From the NCBI GenBank assembly GCA_032111745.1, contig JAULUH010000183.1, positions 1 through 58,678 of the forward strand: a stretch of DNA of 58,678 nt. Reading direction: 5' to 3'. Position 1 is the stretch's first letter; the number at the start of each line of letters is the position of its first letter. The notes below the pieces were generated by a model. The model did no database searches and was not told the DNA's origin. It was given only the letters and a program-made list of their open reading frames with translations. The position numbers and the translations under genes are program-made. This stretch comes from JAULUH01 sp032111745 (GTDB taxonomy: Bacteria; Chloroflexota; Anaerolineae; JAAEKA01). This document shows, piece after piece, positions 42,449 to 51,871 of this stretch.

Positions 42449-43849
42449 TCAGCGGGTTTCGATGGTGATGCGTTGGATCGTATCGCCGGGAGCGCTAGCT
42501 GTGGCCGGGTCGCGCAGGTTGATGGCCTGCAGCACGTCCATGCCCTCGACAACCTTGCCGAACACGGTATGCATGCCGTCGAGCCACGGCGTCGGCTCAA
42601 AGGTAATGAAGAACTGGCTGCCGTTGGTGTTGGGCCCGGAATTGGCCATGCTCAGGATGCCCTGAGCATCATGGCGTAGCTCGGGCACGAACTCGTCGGC
42701 GAAACTATACCCGGGATCACCGCGACCCGTGCCTGTGGGGTCGCCGGCCTGGGCCATGAAATCCTCGATGACGCGGTGGAAGGTTGTGTTGTCGTAGAAG
42801 CCCTGGCTGGCCAGGACGACGAAGTTGTTGACGGTGTTTGGCGTCTCCTCCTCAAAGAGATCAACCATGATGTCTCCCTTGTCGGTGGTGATGCGGGCCA
42901 GGTAGTCCGTGCCAGGTTCCAGCTGCATCGCCGGCGGCGTATTGAACATGCCTGCGCGCAGGGCAGGATCCATAGCGGCCAGCGGTCGTTCGCCAGTGAG
43001 GTCGAGAGCGGGCGCCACAGGCTCCGGGGTTGGCGTGGGTGGCGGCGGTGTCGGCGCACGGCGCTCTGAGGCCTCGGAGATGATGACCTTGTCGATAAGG
43101 TCGCCCGCCTCGATCTGCTCGGTGACGTCCAGGCCCTCGACCACCTGGCCGAAGACGGTGTAGCCGCCATCCAGGAAGGGCACGTCGGCCAGCGTGATGT
43201 AGAACTGGCTGCCACTGCTCAGGCGTTGCGGGTTCACTTGGTCCGGTAGCCGGGCCCAGGCCAGGGCGCCCTTCAGGTGAGGAATACCGATCTCGGCCGG
43301 CACGTTGTAGCCAGGCCCCCCCTCGCCGGTGCCGAGGGGGTCGCCACCTTGAATCACGAAGGGTTGGGGATCCTTAGCCACCCGGTGCCAGCTGAGGCCG
43401 TCATAATAGCCCATGTTGGCCAGGGCCACGAAGTTGTTGACGCTCTGAGGCGCCTCCCGGGCATAGAGCTCGGCCACGATGTCCCCCTTGCTGGTTTGGA
43501 ACGTCGCCAGGTAAATCTTATCAAGATCGATCTGCAGGTCGGGAGGAGCCTGGAAGATATCCGCCCGCTCTGAAGGCGGCACCTGGGCCAGCGCGCGGTC
43601 GGTGCCATTGGTCATGGTTGGCTGCCCAGCCGTGACCGGCACCTCGCTCGCCGCAGCCTCGTCCACAGCTGGGGTGGCCGTGGCCGAGGTGCCAAACGCC
43701 GCACGCTCAAAAGCTACGGACGTAGGGGTCGGCGCAGTGACGGCTGGAGACTCAGTGGCGGCGCCACAGGCCGTGGCCAACAACATCACCACGAGGAGCA
43801 CACCCAGCGCGATCCGTGACCGCTGCTTCACCATCGTCAACATCATCAA
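42449..43849 (-). CDS. Lipoprotein with two cyclophilin-type peptidyl-prolyl isomerase domains
   Basis: A 466-residue exported lipoprotein. The signal ends in LLATAC with the lipidated Cys, followed by a Thr/Pro/Ala linker. Cyclophilin domain 1 (about 110-260) has WHRVAKDPQPFVIQGGDP and GSQFYITL; domain 2 (about 310-466) has FHRVIEDFMAQAGDP and GSQFFITF. Both keep the catalytic Arg and the Q-F-x-I-T motif, so both could be active. It probably assists protein folding outside the membrane. GGAGG precedes the first ATG by five bases; the following in-frame ATGs are alternatives. Two complete domains in one bacterial lipoprotein is less common than one. Confidence 0.92.
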   Translation of the reverse strand: MMMLTMVKQRSRIALGVLLVVMLLATACGAATESPAVTAPTPTSVAFERAAFGTSATATPAVDEAAASEVPVTAGQPTMTNGTDRALAQVPPSERADIFQAPPDLQIDLDKIYLATFQTSKGDIVAELYAREAPQSVNNFVALANMGYYDGLSWHRVAKDPQPFVIQGGDPLGTGEGGPGYNVPAEIGIPHLKGALAWARLPDQVNPQRLSSGSQFYITLADVPFLDGGYTVFGQVVEGLDVTEQIEAGDLIDKVIISEASERRAPTPPPPTPTPEPVAPALDLTGERPLAAMDPALRAGMFNTPPAMQLEPGTDYLARITTDKGDIMVDLFEEETPNTVNNFVVLASQGFYDNTTFHRVIEDFMAQAGDPTGTGRGDPGYSFADEFVPELRHDAQGILSMANSGPNTNGSQFFITFEPTPWLDGMHTVFGKVVEGMDVLQAINLRDPATASAPGDTIQRITIETR

Positions 43850-43879
43850 TACCTCCGTGAGTAGCTGCAGGCTGAGGGC

Positions 43880-45247
43880 CTACACAACATGATCTTGTTT
43901 GCCGTTTTTTGGCGCGGTTGGCGCGCCCAGGCGAATGACCCTGGCCCTCGCCTGAGGCAGTCCAGCGGTCACGTTGACCGCATCGATCACCAATGCCGCC
44001 CGCTCGAGGACAGCAGTATAGTCGACGGCGCTGTGACCGGTGACAATCACGGCAGCGTCTGTGGGATCCAGGGCCGCCTCCAGGGGTACCGACTGCAACA
44101 CCAGGCGCGCGCGGTGCAGGGCGTTGCCGCCGACGGCAAAGCAGGGCACATGTGGATCATGATAGATGACCTCTGCCCCGCTGTCGAGGAGTAGCTCCAC
44201 CACTCGCTCGGCCGGCGAGTTGCGAGGGTCGTCGATGTCGCGCTTGAAGGCCACGCCCAGTACCAGGATGCGGGCACCCTTGACAGACTTGCCGGCGTCG
44301 TTGAGGCCGGTGGTGACCAGCCGGACGACGTGTTCGGGCATGTCGGCATTGACCTCGGCAGCCAGCTCGATGAACTTGGTGTAGAAATCGAATTCTCGAG
44401 CCTTCCAGGAGAGGTAGTACGGGTCCACGGGAATACAGTGGCCACCGACCCCCGGGCCCGGTGTAAACGCCATGAAGCCAAAGGGCTTGGTCCTGGCAGC
44501 GTCGATCACCTCCCAGATGTCGATGCCCATGCGCTCCATGAGCAGGGCCAGCTCGTTCACCAGGGCGATGTTGACGCTGCGAAAGATGTTCTCCAGGAGC
44601 TTCGTCATCTCGGCCGCGCGTGGGGTGGAGACCGCATGGACCTGGGGGGTGAGATGGCTGAACAGCTCGCAGGCCAGAGCGGTGCCCTCAGGAGTCAGGC
44701 CGCCGACGACCTTGGGGATGTTCTGGGCACTGAAGTGCGGGTTGCCCGGATCAATGCGCTCAGGCGAGAAGACCAGGTGAAAATCCTGCCCGGCGACCAG
44801 GCCACCACGCTCCAAAATCGGTTGCACGACCTCCTCCGTAGTACCAGGATAGGTGGTGCTTTGCAGGATAACCATCTGGCCGGGATGCAGGTGGGGCTGG
44901 ATCCCCTCGGCCGCGGCGACGATATAGCTTAGGTTCGGAGTCTTCATGGCGTCGAAGGGGGTCGGCACGCAGATCAGCACCACGTCGACCCCGGAGAGGC
45001 AGGCGTAGTCGGTGGTGGCTGCCAGCCGGCCGGCCTCGACCAACGCGGCCAGGCGCGACGAGGAGACGTCGGGGATGTCGCTGACGCCCCGGTTGACGTT
45101 GGCTACTCTCTCGAGGTTGAGGTCCAGCCCAAACACGACGAAGCCCGCCTCACCGAATGCGACTGCATGGGGCAGGCCCACATAGCCCAGGCCGATAACG
45201 CAGATTCTGGCTTCCTGCCGGCAAATCTTCTCCCTCAGCTCTATCAT
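43880..45247 (-). CDS. UDP-N-acetyl-hexosamine 6-dehydrogenase (WecC/WbpA-like)
   Basis: A 455-residue NAD-dependent four-electron dehydrogenase. The Rossmann start is ARICVIGLGYVGLPHAVAFGEAG. The catalytic Cys is C271 in GVGGHCIPVDPYYL, and the UDP-binding domain (about 320-440) has LGVAFKRDIDDPRNSPA. It would oxidise UDP-ManNAc or UDP-GlcNAc to the uronic acid. The WecB-like epimerase nearby favours UDP-ManNAc, but WbpA-type UDP-GlcNAc oxidation cannot be excluded. It overlaps the WecA-like gene by four bases (ATGA). Confidence 0.88.
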   Translation of the reverse strand: MIELREKICRQEARICVIGLGYVGLPHAVAFGEAGFVVFGLDLNLERVANVNRGVSDIPDVSSSRLAALVEAGRLAATTDYACLSGVDVVLICVPTPFDAMKTPNLSYIVAAAEGIQPHLHPGQMVILQSTTYPGTTEEVVQPILERGGLVAGQDFHLVFSPERIDPGNPHFSAQNIPKVVGGLTPEGTALACELFSHLTPQVHAVSTPRAAEMTKLLENIFRSVNIALVNELALLMERMGIDIWEVIDAARTKPFGFMAFTPGPGVGGHCIPVDPYYLSWKAREFDFYTKFIELAAEVNADMPEHVVRLVTTGLNDAGKSVKGARILVLGVAFKRDIDDPRNSPAERVVELLLDSGAEVIYHDPHVPCFAVGGNALHRARLVLQSVPLEAALDPTDAAVIVTGHSAVDYTAVLERAALVIDAVNVTAGLPQARARVIRLGAPTAPKNGKQDHVV

Positions 45248-46314
45248 GGGTTTGGCGTCCTCTCCACAGGTGTGTGGCTCTCCTCCCAGCCGACTTTCTT
45301 CTCAAACCACCAGATGGCGACGATGCCGGCGATTAGCATGGTGAGGCCGACGGCATAGCCTTCGACCACACCGGCTGCAGTGATGAAGATGCCGACCATG
45401 CCGCAGGCACCGGCGATCAGGTAACAAATCAGCACGGCTTCCCGGCGGGAGCCGGTCAGTCGGGCCAGACGGTGGGAGATGTGGTCCTTGCCCGGTGTAG
45501 TCAGGGGGTTCTGGCTCCGCCGCAGCCGGGAGACGACCACGAGACTCATGTCGAAGATGGGCAGCGCCAGCACCGCCACCGGCACCATCCAGGTCACAAT
45601 GTCCATGTTGCCCGGAAAGCGCAGCTTAATGCCCAAGGCGGCCAACAGGAAGCCGATAAACAGCGAGCCGCTGTCGCCCATGAAGATGCTGGCGGGGTTG
45701 AAGTTGTAGAACAGGAAGCCAATACAGGCTCCCAATAGGGCCGCAGACATGGCACCGACCAGGTACTGGTTATTCAGGGCGGCCAGGAGCAGAAAGAAGG
45801 CCGCGCCGATGGCCGCAATGCCGGCCGACAGTCCATCCATGTTGTCGAGGAAGTTGAGGGCGTTGGTAATGCCCAGGACCCAAACGACGGTCACCAGCAC
45901 ATTGAGCGCCTGAGCATCGAAGATGCGGACTTGTACGCCGCTGGCCACAAGGATACCGGCGGCCAGTAGCTGCACCACCAGCTTGGGCAGGGGATTGACC
46001 GGGCTGCGATCGTCGATGCCACCGACAACCGAAACCATGGTGGCACCGATCAGAATGCCAACGGCTTCGTTGAAACGAAAGCGATTGCCCAGCACAGCCA
46101 GGGCCACAATGAAGCCCAGGTAGATGGCCACACCGCCCAACCGAGGGGTGGCCTGGGTGTGGACCTTGCGCAAGCTCGGCTGATCGACGAAGCCGTAGCG
46201 CCAGGCGACTCGGCGCACCACGGGCACAGCGAGGGTAGCACAGACCAGGGCGGTCAAGGCCATGAGCACGTAGGTAGTAGTGGGATGCATGATCAGGAAT
46301 GCGGATACGAGCAA
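45244..46314 (-). CDS. WecA/TagO-like polyprenyl-phosphate GlcNAc-1-phosphate transferase
   Basis: A 356-residue polytopic transferase of the MraY/WecA family that starts polysaccharide repeat units on undecaprenyl phosphate. Typical elements are KVHTQATPRLGGVAIYLGF, VGGIDDRSPVNPLPKL, NALNFLDNMDGLSAGIA (metal-binding Asp residues), FYNFNPASIFMGDSGSLFIGF and DHISHRL. About ten TM segments are predicted. GlcNAc-1-P is the likely first sugar, by family. It sits between the Wzy-like gene and the UDP-sugar dehydrogenase. Confidence 0.92.
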   Translation of the reverse strand: MLVSAFLIMHPTTTYVLMALTALVCATLAVPVVRRVAWRYGFVDQPSLRKVHTQATPRLGGVAIYLGFIVALAVLGNRFRFNEAVGILIGATMVSVVGGIDDRSPVNPLPKLVVQLLAAGILVASGVQVRIFDAQALNVLVTVVWVLGITNALNFLDNMDGLSAGIAAIGAAFFLLLAALNNQYLVGAMSAALLGACIGFLFYNFNPASIFMGDSGSLFIGFLLAALGIKLRFPGNMDIVTWMVPVAVLALPIFDMSLVVVSRLRRSQNPLTTPGKDHISHRLARLTGSRREAVLICYLIAGACGMVGIFITAAGVVEGYAVGLTMLIAGIVAIWWFEKKVGWEESHTPVERTPNP

Positions 46315-46345
46315 AGTTGCCTCCCGCTGGCCCAGCCCCGGATGG

Positions 46346-49300
46346 TCAGGGAGTATTCAGCTGCTGGCGCAGCAGCTGAATCTGCGCCTCCAGGTCAGCC
46401 CGGTCGACATCCTCGGTTGCCAGTTCCAGGGCCTGTTGGGCGTAGGTCAACGCCGCCTGCGGATCACCGGTTTCGCCGTACAACACGGCAAGGTTGCGAT
46501 GGGCGGTTAGCTCCTTGGGCCGCAGCGCAACTACGGCCAGGTTTTCCTCGATAGCCCGGGCCAGGTCGCCCTGCTGGGCGTAGAGGTAGCCCAGGGTGCT
46601 GTGCACCTCCCAATCCCTTGGCCTGAGGGCCAGGGACTGCTGATAGGCCTCGATCGCTCGATCGAGCTCGCCGGTGGTCTGATACAGGTCGCCCAGGCGC
46701 CGGTAGGTGTCGGCATAGCGCTGGTCGATGCCCAGTGACACCTCCAGCTGCTGCTGGGCGTTGGCTACATCACCGCCGGTCAGAAAGGCGGTACTGGCTT
46801 CGTTGTAGAGGTGGGCCGCGTTGGGACTCAGCCTTGTAGCCACGGCATAGTAGTCCAGGGAGCGCTGGAGCAGGGGAGCGCTCTGGGCAGGGTCGACCAT
46901 CTGCGACTCGGTCAGGTAGAGCCGGGCCAGGTTGGCTGTGTGATCGGTGTTCAGGGGATTGAGCGCCTGGGCCATGAGCAGGGACTCCTCGGCGTCTCGC
47001 AAGTACTGCGTGCGGTCGGCACCCGTGGCCTGTTGCGCCTGCTCCAGCTGGGACCGCCCAAGGAACAGGTAGTAGTAGTCCTCGCGCGGCTGTCGGTCCA
47101 CGGCCTTCCCGTACAGATAGACGGAGCCATCATAGATCCGCGCCGAATCGTAGGCCTGGCCGATCTTGTAGACGATGTCGGCCTGCACCAGGTTCAGGTT
47201 GACCCGGCCGATGAAGATCAGGGCCAGGACAAAGAGCACGGCTGTGGCCGCCAGGGCCACCCAGCCACCGGCGCCGAGCCAGGATCCCCCTCCTGGCCGG
47301 CTGCGCCAGATCAACAGGGCCAGGACCAAGCCAAGCAGCAGGAGCATTACGACGTACCAGGTGTAGTGCCCGGTGGTGATGGCGACGAGCCGGTCGAGTT
47401 GTTGCTCGAGGGTGAGGTTCCCAGTTGTGGTTTGCAGAGCCGCGCCGCGGGCGATACCGGTGGCGTGGATCAGGCCTCCCACCAGGTAGATACTGAGGGT
47501 AATGCCTGAGTATAGCAGCCCGGCCCGCATCAGCCAGCCCGCGCGGATTCGCTCAGGCAGGTCCCGGGCCAGGCTGAAGAGCGCAATCGCCATGCCCAAC
47601 AGCCAGGTGAAGGCGACCATCCAGAGCACACCCAGGCTGGTCACCCGCTCGCCCTCCTGTGCACGGGTGGTCAGGGAATTCCAGAAGACGGCGAATGGGT
47701 TACTGGAACGCAGGGCGGCGGCGCTGGGATTGATCACGAAATCGTAGACCAAGGTGAACAGGATCAGGCCGGAGATCACGGCCAGGATCATGAGTTCATT
47801 CCAGGCCCGCGTGGCCGGAACAGGTGCGGCAGCCGCGGGCTGTGGCCGCCGGGCAGAGGCCGCCGCACTGCGCCTGGACCTGGCCGGCGTAGAGGTACGG
47901 GTGGGGGCAGCCGTGGGGGATGGGCCCGGCTCTGTGGCCTGTGGCACCGGGCTCGTGCCGAGCTGGAGCAGGCCCAGGCCTACCACTACCAGGACGGCAC
48001 TCCACGCCCAGAAATAGGTGCGAGTGGCGGCGATGGCGATGCCGAAGTGGATCTCTACGAAGTGGGCGACGACGGTCGCCAGCACTGTAATGAGCAGTAT
48101 CGAACGCTGGTCCAGGGCCATGGGCAGGCCCTGGCGCTCGTTCCAGATGGCGGCGGCCGTGATATAGAGGATGGTGCCCAGGATCAAGCCAGTGGGTAGG
48201 GCCAGACCTAAGAGGATCCAGCTCCCTTGCACCACGTAGGATAGCACGGCACCGAGGACGCCGCCTCCCAGGCTGAGGGCCAGCAAGGCCAGGCGTTGGC
48301 GGTCACTGCGGATCAAGCCCAGCCATTTCAGGCTGAAGTAGAACAGGCTGATGAACACTGCCATGTAGGCCACGAAGCCGAAGATGCCCGTTATCACCAG
48401 GGAATCGAAGGTCTCGTTGTGGGAACGGTCCGGCGACGCGTTGCGCGACTCGTGATAGGCCAGGTCTGGCGGATAGAAACGATTGAAGGCCACCCACATG
48501 GTCTCGGGGCCGTAGCCGAAAGGCACCCGCAGGACAGCGAAGTGGTCCGGCCGGGTGGCGGTGACGTCGCCCTGCCCACCAGTCGTGGGGTACTCCAGCG
48601 GGGCATGCGGCCCAACCAGCTGCACCGTCCCCTCCCAGATCAAGGTGCGGACGCGCGCCGTGTTAGACTCCAGGTCGAGAGCCGTGCCCAGGCGTCCAAT
48701 GAGAGCGTTCTGACGCAGCCCGGCCAGTGGCGAGTTCGGCAGGTTGAACACTACCAGGAACAGGACTACGGCCACAGCTGCCATAACAGCTGCAGCCCAT
48801 CCCCAGCGCAGGACTGTGCGCAGCCCACGGCCAATGCGCTCGTTGGCTGCTGCCCACGAGCGCAGGCCCAACAGCCCCACCAGGCTGAACACGTAGATGC
48901 CGGCCAATAGGCCGAGGAACGGACCGCGGCTCTGTGTGAACAGGAAGGTCAGCACCTGGACTGCCAGGATGAACAGATAACAGCCGGCGAGGACGGCGTC
49001 GGCCAGGCCCGATCTGAGCCCCTGATCGCGCAACAAGCGCCCGAAGTGCAGCAACGTGCGCTGCAGGGTCAGGAAGATCACCATGAGCAGATAGGCAGCC
49101 ACGAAGATGGAGTTGCCCATATTGGAGGCCACCCTGGTGCGCACGTTGCCGCCCCAGGGCAGGGGGTCAAGGCCTGTGCGCTGGATGATACCATAGATGC
49201 TGATCGGCAGGCTGGTCAGGATCATGGCGAAGGCCATGCGCTGCCACTGCTCCCGCCGCCGCAGGTGCCCCAGCACCAGGAAAAAGATGACCAGGTACGA

Positions 49301-49690
49301 TAGCGTGGTCAGCGTGCCCTGGAGGCGCTGGTAGGAGCCCCACCAGCTGATGCGCGGGGAGACAGAGAGCAGGGTGCTGATCAGGTAGGACAGCACCAGG
49401 ATCAGGGTGGGCAGAACGAGGGGTGTAGTGCGGATGCGCTCCCACAGGGTGGGCCGTTCCGCGGCCGGATCGCCGCGCACCCCATCCCGGGCCATGGCCC
49501 AGCCCTGGTTGGCGATCTTGCCGAGCCAGGCTACCGCCATGACGAGAGCAATGGAGCGCAGCAGGCTGAGCTTATCGGGCTCGAACACCCGGCTGGAGTG
49601 CACGTTAAAGAAGAGCGGCGTGACCACCAGCGCTGCCAGCCACCCGGCTTCGATAATGGCCTCGTAGAGGCGGGACAGCTTGCTGTTCAT
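46346..49690 (-). CDS. O-antigen ligase/polymerase-like membrane protein with TPR tail
   Basis: A 1114-residue protein. The N-terminal 550 residues are polytopic with the Wzy_C/O-antigen ligase region (FGYGPETMWVAFNRFYPPDLAYHESRNASPDRSHNETFDSLVITGIFG). The stretch FYPPDLAYHESRN resembles the periplasmic loop of WaaL/PglL-type ligases. More TM helices follow at about 640-850. The C-terminal 250 residues are TPR repeats (AYDSARIYDGSVYLYGKAV..., RRLGDLYQTTGELDRAIEAYQQSLALRPRDWEVHSTLGYLYAQQGDLARAIEE...). It probably polymerises or transfers the lipid-linked glycan. The start is ATG 49690, overlapping the epimerase stop by ATGA. Confidence 0.85.
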   Translation of the reverse strand: MNSKLSRLYEAIIEAGWLAALVVTPLFFNVHSSRVFEPDKLSLLRSIALVMAVAWLGKIANQGWAMARDGVRGDPAAERPTLWERIRTTPLVLPTLILVLSYLISTLLSVSPRISWWGSYQRLQGTLTTLSYLVIFFLVLGHLRRREQWQRMAFAMILTSLPISIYGIIQRTGLDPLPWGGNVRTRVASNMGNSIFVAAYLLMVIFLTLQRTLLHFGRLLRDQGLRSGLADAVLAGCYLFILAVQVLTFLFTQSRGPFLGLLAGIYVFSLVGLLGLRSWAAANERIGRGLRTVLRWGWAAAVMAAVAVVLFLVVFNLPNSPLAGLRQNALIGRLGTALDLESNTARVRTLIWEGTVQLVGPHAPLEYPTTGGQGDVTATRPDHFAVLRVPFGYGPETMWVAFNRFYPPDLAYHESRNASPDRSHNETFDSLVITGIFGFVAYMAVFISLFYFSLKWLGLIRSDRQRLALLALSLGGGVLGAVLSYVVQGSWILLGLALPTGLILGTILYITAAAIWNERQGLPMALDQRSILLITVLATVVAHFVEIHFGIAIAATRTYFWAWSAVLVVVGLGLLQLGTSPVPQATEPGPSPTAAPTRTSTPARSRRSAAASARRPQPAAAAPVPATRAWNELMILAVISGLILFTLVYDFVINPSAAALRSSNPFAVFWNSLTTRAQEGERVTSLGVLWMVAFTWLLGMAIALFSLARDLPERIRAGWLMRAGLLYSGITLSIYLVGGLIHATGIARGAALQTTTGNLTLEQQLDRLVAITTGHYTWYVVMLLLLGLVLALLIWRSRPGGGSWLGAGGWVALAATAVLFVLALIFIGRVNLNLVQADIVYKIGQAYDSARIYDGSVYLYGKAVDRQPREDYYYLFLGRSQLEQAQQATGADRTQYLRDAEESLLMAQALNPLNTDHTANLARLYLTESQMVDPAQSAPLLQRSLDYYAVATRLSPNAAHLYNEASTAFLTGGDVANAQQQLEVSLGIDQRYADTYRRLGDLYQTTGELDRAIEAYQQSLALRPRDWEVHSTLGYLYAQQGDLARAIEENLAVVALRPKELTAHRNLAVLYGETGDPQAALTYAQQALELATEDVDRADLEAQIQLLRQQLNTP

Positions 49691-50691
49691 GCGGCAATCC
49701 CCGCGCATGAAGACCTGCCGGCCCGGGAGCGGAAATCGGCAATGGTCTGCCTCAGCCCATCCTCCAGCGGCACCTCTGCCCGGAAACCCAGGACACGCTC
49801 GGCTTTGGCGACGTCAGGGACCCGGCGCCGCGTCTCCTCGAAGCGCGGCCCGTAGAATTGCTCGTACGGGACATGCTTGACCTGGGAGCGGCTGCCCGTG
49901 ACCTGGATAACCATATGCGCCAGCTCCAGCACGGAGGTCTCCCGGCTATTGCCGATGTTAAACACCTGGCCCACCGCCTCCTGGTGGGTACCGGCCAGGA
50001 CGGTGCCGCGCACAGTGTCGTCGACATAGGTGAAACAGCGCGTTTGCTGGCCATCGGCCAGCACGGTCAGCGGCTCGCCCTGCAGGGCCTGGGTGATGAA
50101 GCGGGCCATAACGCTGCCGTAGCCAGCCGGATCCAGTCGAGGGCCGTAGCTGTTGAAATAGCGCACGATGCTGACCGGCAGGCCGCGCTGGGCGTAGATA
50201 AACCCCAGATGCTCGTCCAGGGCCTTGGCCAGCGCGTAGCTCCACCTTCCCACGGCGGTGGGGCCCAGAAGGGTGTCGGCATCCTCGCGCAGGGGCACGG
50301 CCTGGGACTTGCCGTACACCTCGGAGCTGGAGGCAATGACTACTCGCCGCCAGTGTTTGAAGGCCCGCTCCAGCACGATCTCCGTCCCGCGCAGGTTCGT
50401 CTCAATGGTTCCCAGGGGGTTGTCTACGACATATTTCACGCCGACGACCGCGGCCAGGTGATAGATGACCTCAGCCTCCCGCACCAGGCGTTCGACCTCC
50501 GCCTCGTTCAGGATGCTGTCGTTGACAAAGGTGAAACGCTCATGCCCCAGCAGGTGCTGCAGGTTGCCGATCCTCCCGGTGCTTAGATTGTCTAGGACCG
50601 TAACACGGTGACCCTCGACCATCAGGGCGTCACATAGATGAGACCCGATGTATCCGGCGCCGCCGGTGACCAGGATACGACTCTTAGGCAT
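49687..50691 (-). CDS. NAD-dependent nucleotide-sugar epimerase/dehydratase (extended SDR)
   Basis: A 334-residue Rossmann enzyme. MPKSRILVTGGAGYIGSHLCDALMVEGHRVTVLDNLSTG gives the NAD motif. Catalytic Ser/Thr and Tyr-x-x-x-Lys are in IASSSEVYGK and WSYALAKALDEHL. FNSYGPRLDPAGYGSVMARFI is like UDP-glucuronate decarboxylase or epimerase enzymes. The substrate is probably a UDP-sugar, but GalE, UXS and WbpP types cannot be separated by eye. Starts at 50691 or 50709 are possible; neither has a strong ribosome site. Confidence 0.85.
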   Translation of the reverse strand: MPKSRILVTGGAGYIGSHLCDALMVEGHRVTVLDNLSTGRIGNLQHLLGHERFTFVNDSILNEAEVERLVREAEVIYHLAAVVGVKYVVDNPLGTIETNLRGTEIVLERAFKHWRRVVIASSSEVYGKSQAVPLREDADTLLGPTAVGRWSYALAKALDEHLGFIYAQRGLPVSIVRYFNSYGPRLDPAGYGSVMARFITQALQGEPLTVLADGQQTRCFTYVDDTVRGTVLAGTHQEAVGQVFNIGNSRETSVLELAHMVIQVTGSRSQVKHVPYEQFYGPRFEETRRRVPDVAKAERVLGFRAEVPLEDGLRQTIADFRSRAGRSSCAGIAA

Positions 50692-50789
50692 AGTGCTCGT
50701 TGCGGTCATGTCAGCGGTTATGTCAGTGGTATGTCCAGGGGTTACTGCGCGTATCGCCGAGGGCAGAACCGGCAGCGGCAAACCGCCAC

Positions 50790-50798
50790 ATTATAGCA
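50790..50798 (-). promoter_or_regulatory. Extended -10 promoter for the epimerase/Wzy/WecA genes
   Basis: On the minus strand TGCTATAAT, a full -10 box with the TGn extension and no good -35. It lies between the Gfo/Idh stop and the epimerase, so this half of the locus can be transcribed separately. Confidence 0.6.
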
Positions 50799-50842
50799 CA
50801 TGTCGTCATGCGGCGCACCAACAGCAACATTTGAGGATTGAG

Positions 50843-51871
50843 TTATGGCTCGAGAGGCAGTACCATCTCCTGGCCCGACTGGGCAGCCCGGTAGATGGCC
50901 AGCACCAGCTCCAGGGACCGGCGAGCTTCAGCGCCCGGGGTGCCGGGCGAGCGGCCCTCGAGCAAGGCCTGGGCGAAGTCGCGAATCACCTCCCGGTGGC
51001 TGTATCCGTAGACCGAGGGCGGGTCCACACGCTGGCTGGTCAGGATTTCGGCCTCCTGTTCCAGCTGGCCATCGACCTTCCACACCGTGATGCGGTTCAG
51101 CGCGGTGCCACCGACTTTGACCGAGCCACGCTCGCCGAAGATAGCCACGGAGCCCTCCAGGTTTTGGGGCCAGGTCAGGGTGGAGCCCTCGACAGTGGCC
51201 AGCGCGCCGTTAGCCAGGCGCAGCACGGCTACGCCGACATCCTCAGCCTCCATGGCGTGAGCCAGGGTGGCTGTGTAGGCCTGCACCGAAGCTACCGGTC
51301 CCATAAACCACTGCAGGGCGTCGATGTGATGGATGGATTGGTTCATCAGGGCGCCGCCATCCATGGCCCAGGTGCCGTGCCAGTCGTCCTCATAATAGGA
51401 TTGGGGCCGGTACCAGCGCACGCACACCGCGCCCAGGTAGAGCCGGCCCAGGCCGCCGGAGTCGATGAGGCGGCGCACGTCCTGCATGGGGGAGTTGTAG
51501 CGATTCTGCAGCACCACGCCCAGGGTGAGCCCCCGGGCCTTTGCGGCCGCGATCATGCGGTCGGCATCGGCCAGGTTCAGGGCAATGGGCTTCTCGACTA
51601 GCACATGCTTGCCCGCGGCCAGGGCATCCAAAGTAACCTCGGCGTGGAGCCCGCTGGGGACGCAGATGCTGACCGCATCCACGTCATCCCTCTCGAGCAG
51701 GGACCGGTGATCGGAGTGCATGGCGGCCCGGTACTCCTGGGCGAAGTTCTCAGCCCGGCTGGGCTTGACATCGGCCACCGCCACCAGACGGGTCTCGGGG
51801 AGTTGGGCCAGCGACTGGGCATGGCGCGGGGCCACCCGGCCGCAGCCGATCAGTCCAAATCGAATGGTCAC
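50843..51871 (-). CDS. Gfo/Idh/MocA family oxidoreductase
   Basis: A 342-residue NAD(P)-dependent sugar oxidoreductase. The Rossmann start VTIRFGLIGCGRVAPRHAQSLAQLPETRLVAVADVKP is followed by the family motif VLVEKPIALNLADAD (E-K-P) and, in the C-terminal domain, GGALMNQSIHHIDALQWFMGP with the catalytic His region. In this setting a nucleotide-sugar 3-dehydrogenase of the WbpB/WlbA type, acting before the DegT aminotransferase, is plausible. The start is GTG 51871, overlapping the upstream stop (GTGA) with AAGGAG before it. Confidence 0.87.
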   Translation of the reverse strand: MTIRFGLIGCGRVAPRHAQSLAQLPETRLVAVADVKPSRAENFAQEYRAAMHSDHRSLLERDDVDAVSICVPSGLHAEVTLDALAAGKHVLVEKPIALNLADADRMIAAAKARGLTLGVVLQNRYNSPMQDVRRLIDSGGLGRLYLGAVCVRWYRPQSYYEDDWHGTWAMDGGALMNQSIHHIDALQWFMGPVASVQAYTATLAHAMEAEDVGVAVLRLANGALATVEGSTLTWPQNLEGSVAIFGERGSVKVGGTALNRITVWKVDGQLEQEAEILTSQRVDPPSVYGYSHREVIRDFAQALLEGRSPGTPGAEARRSLELVLAIYRAAQSGQEMVLPLEP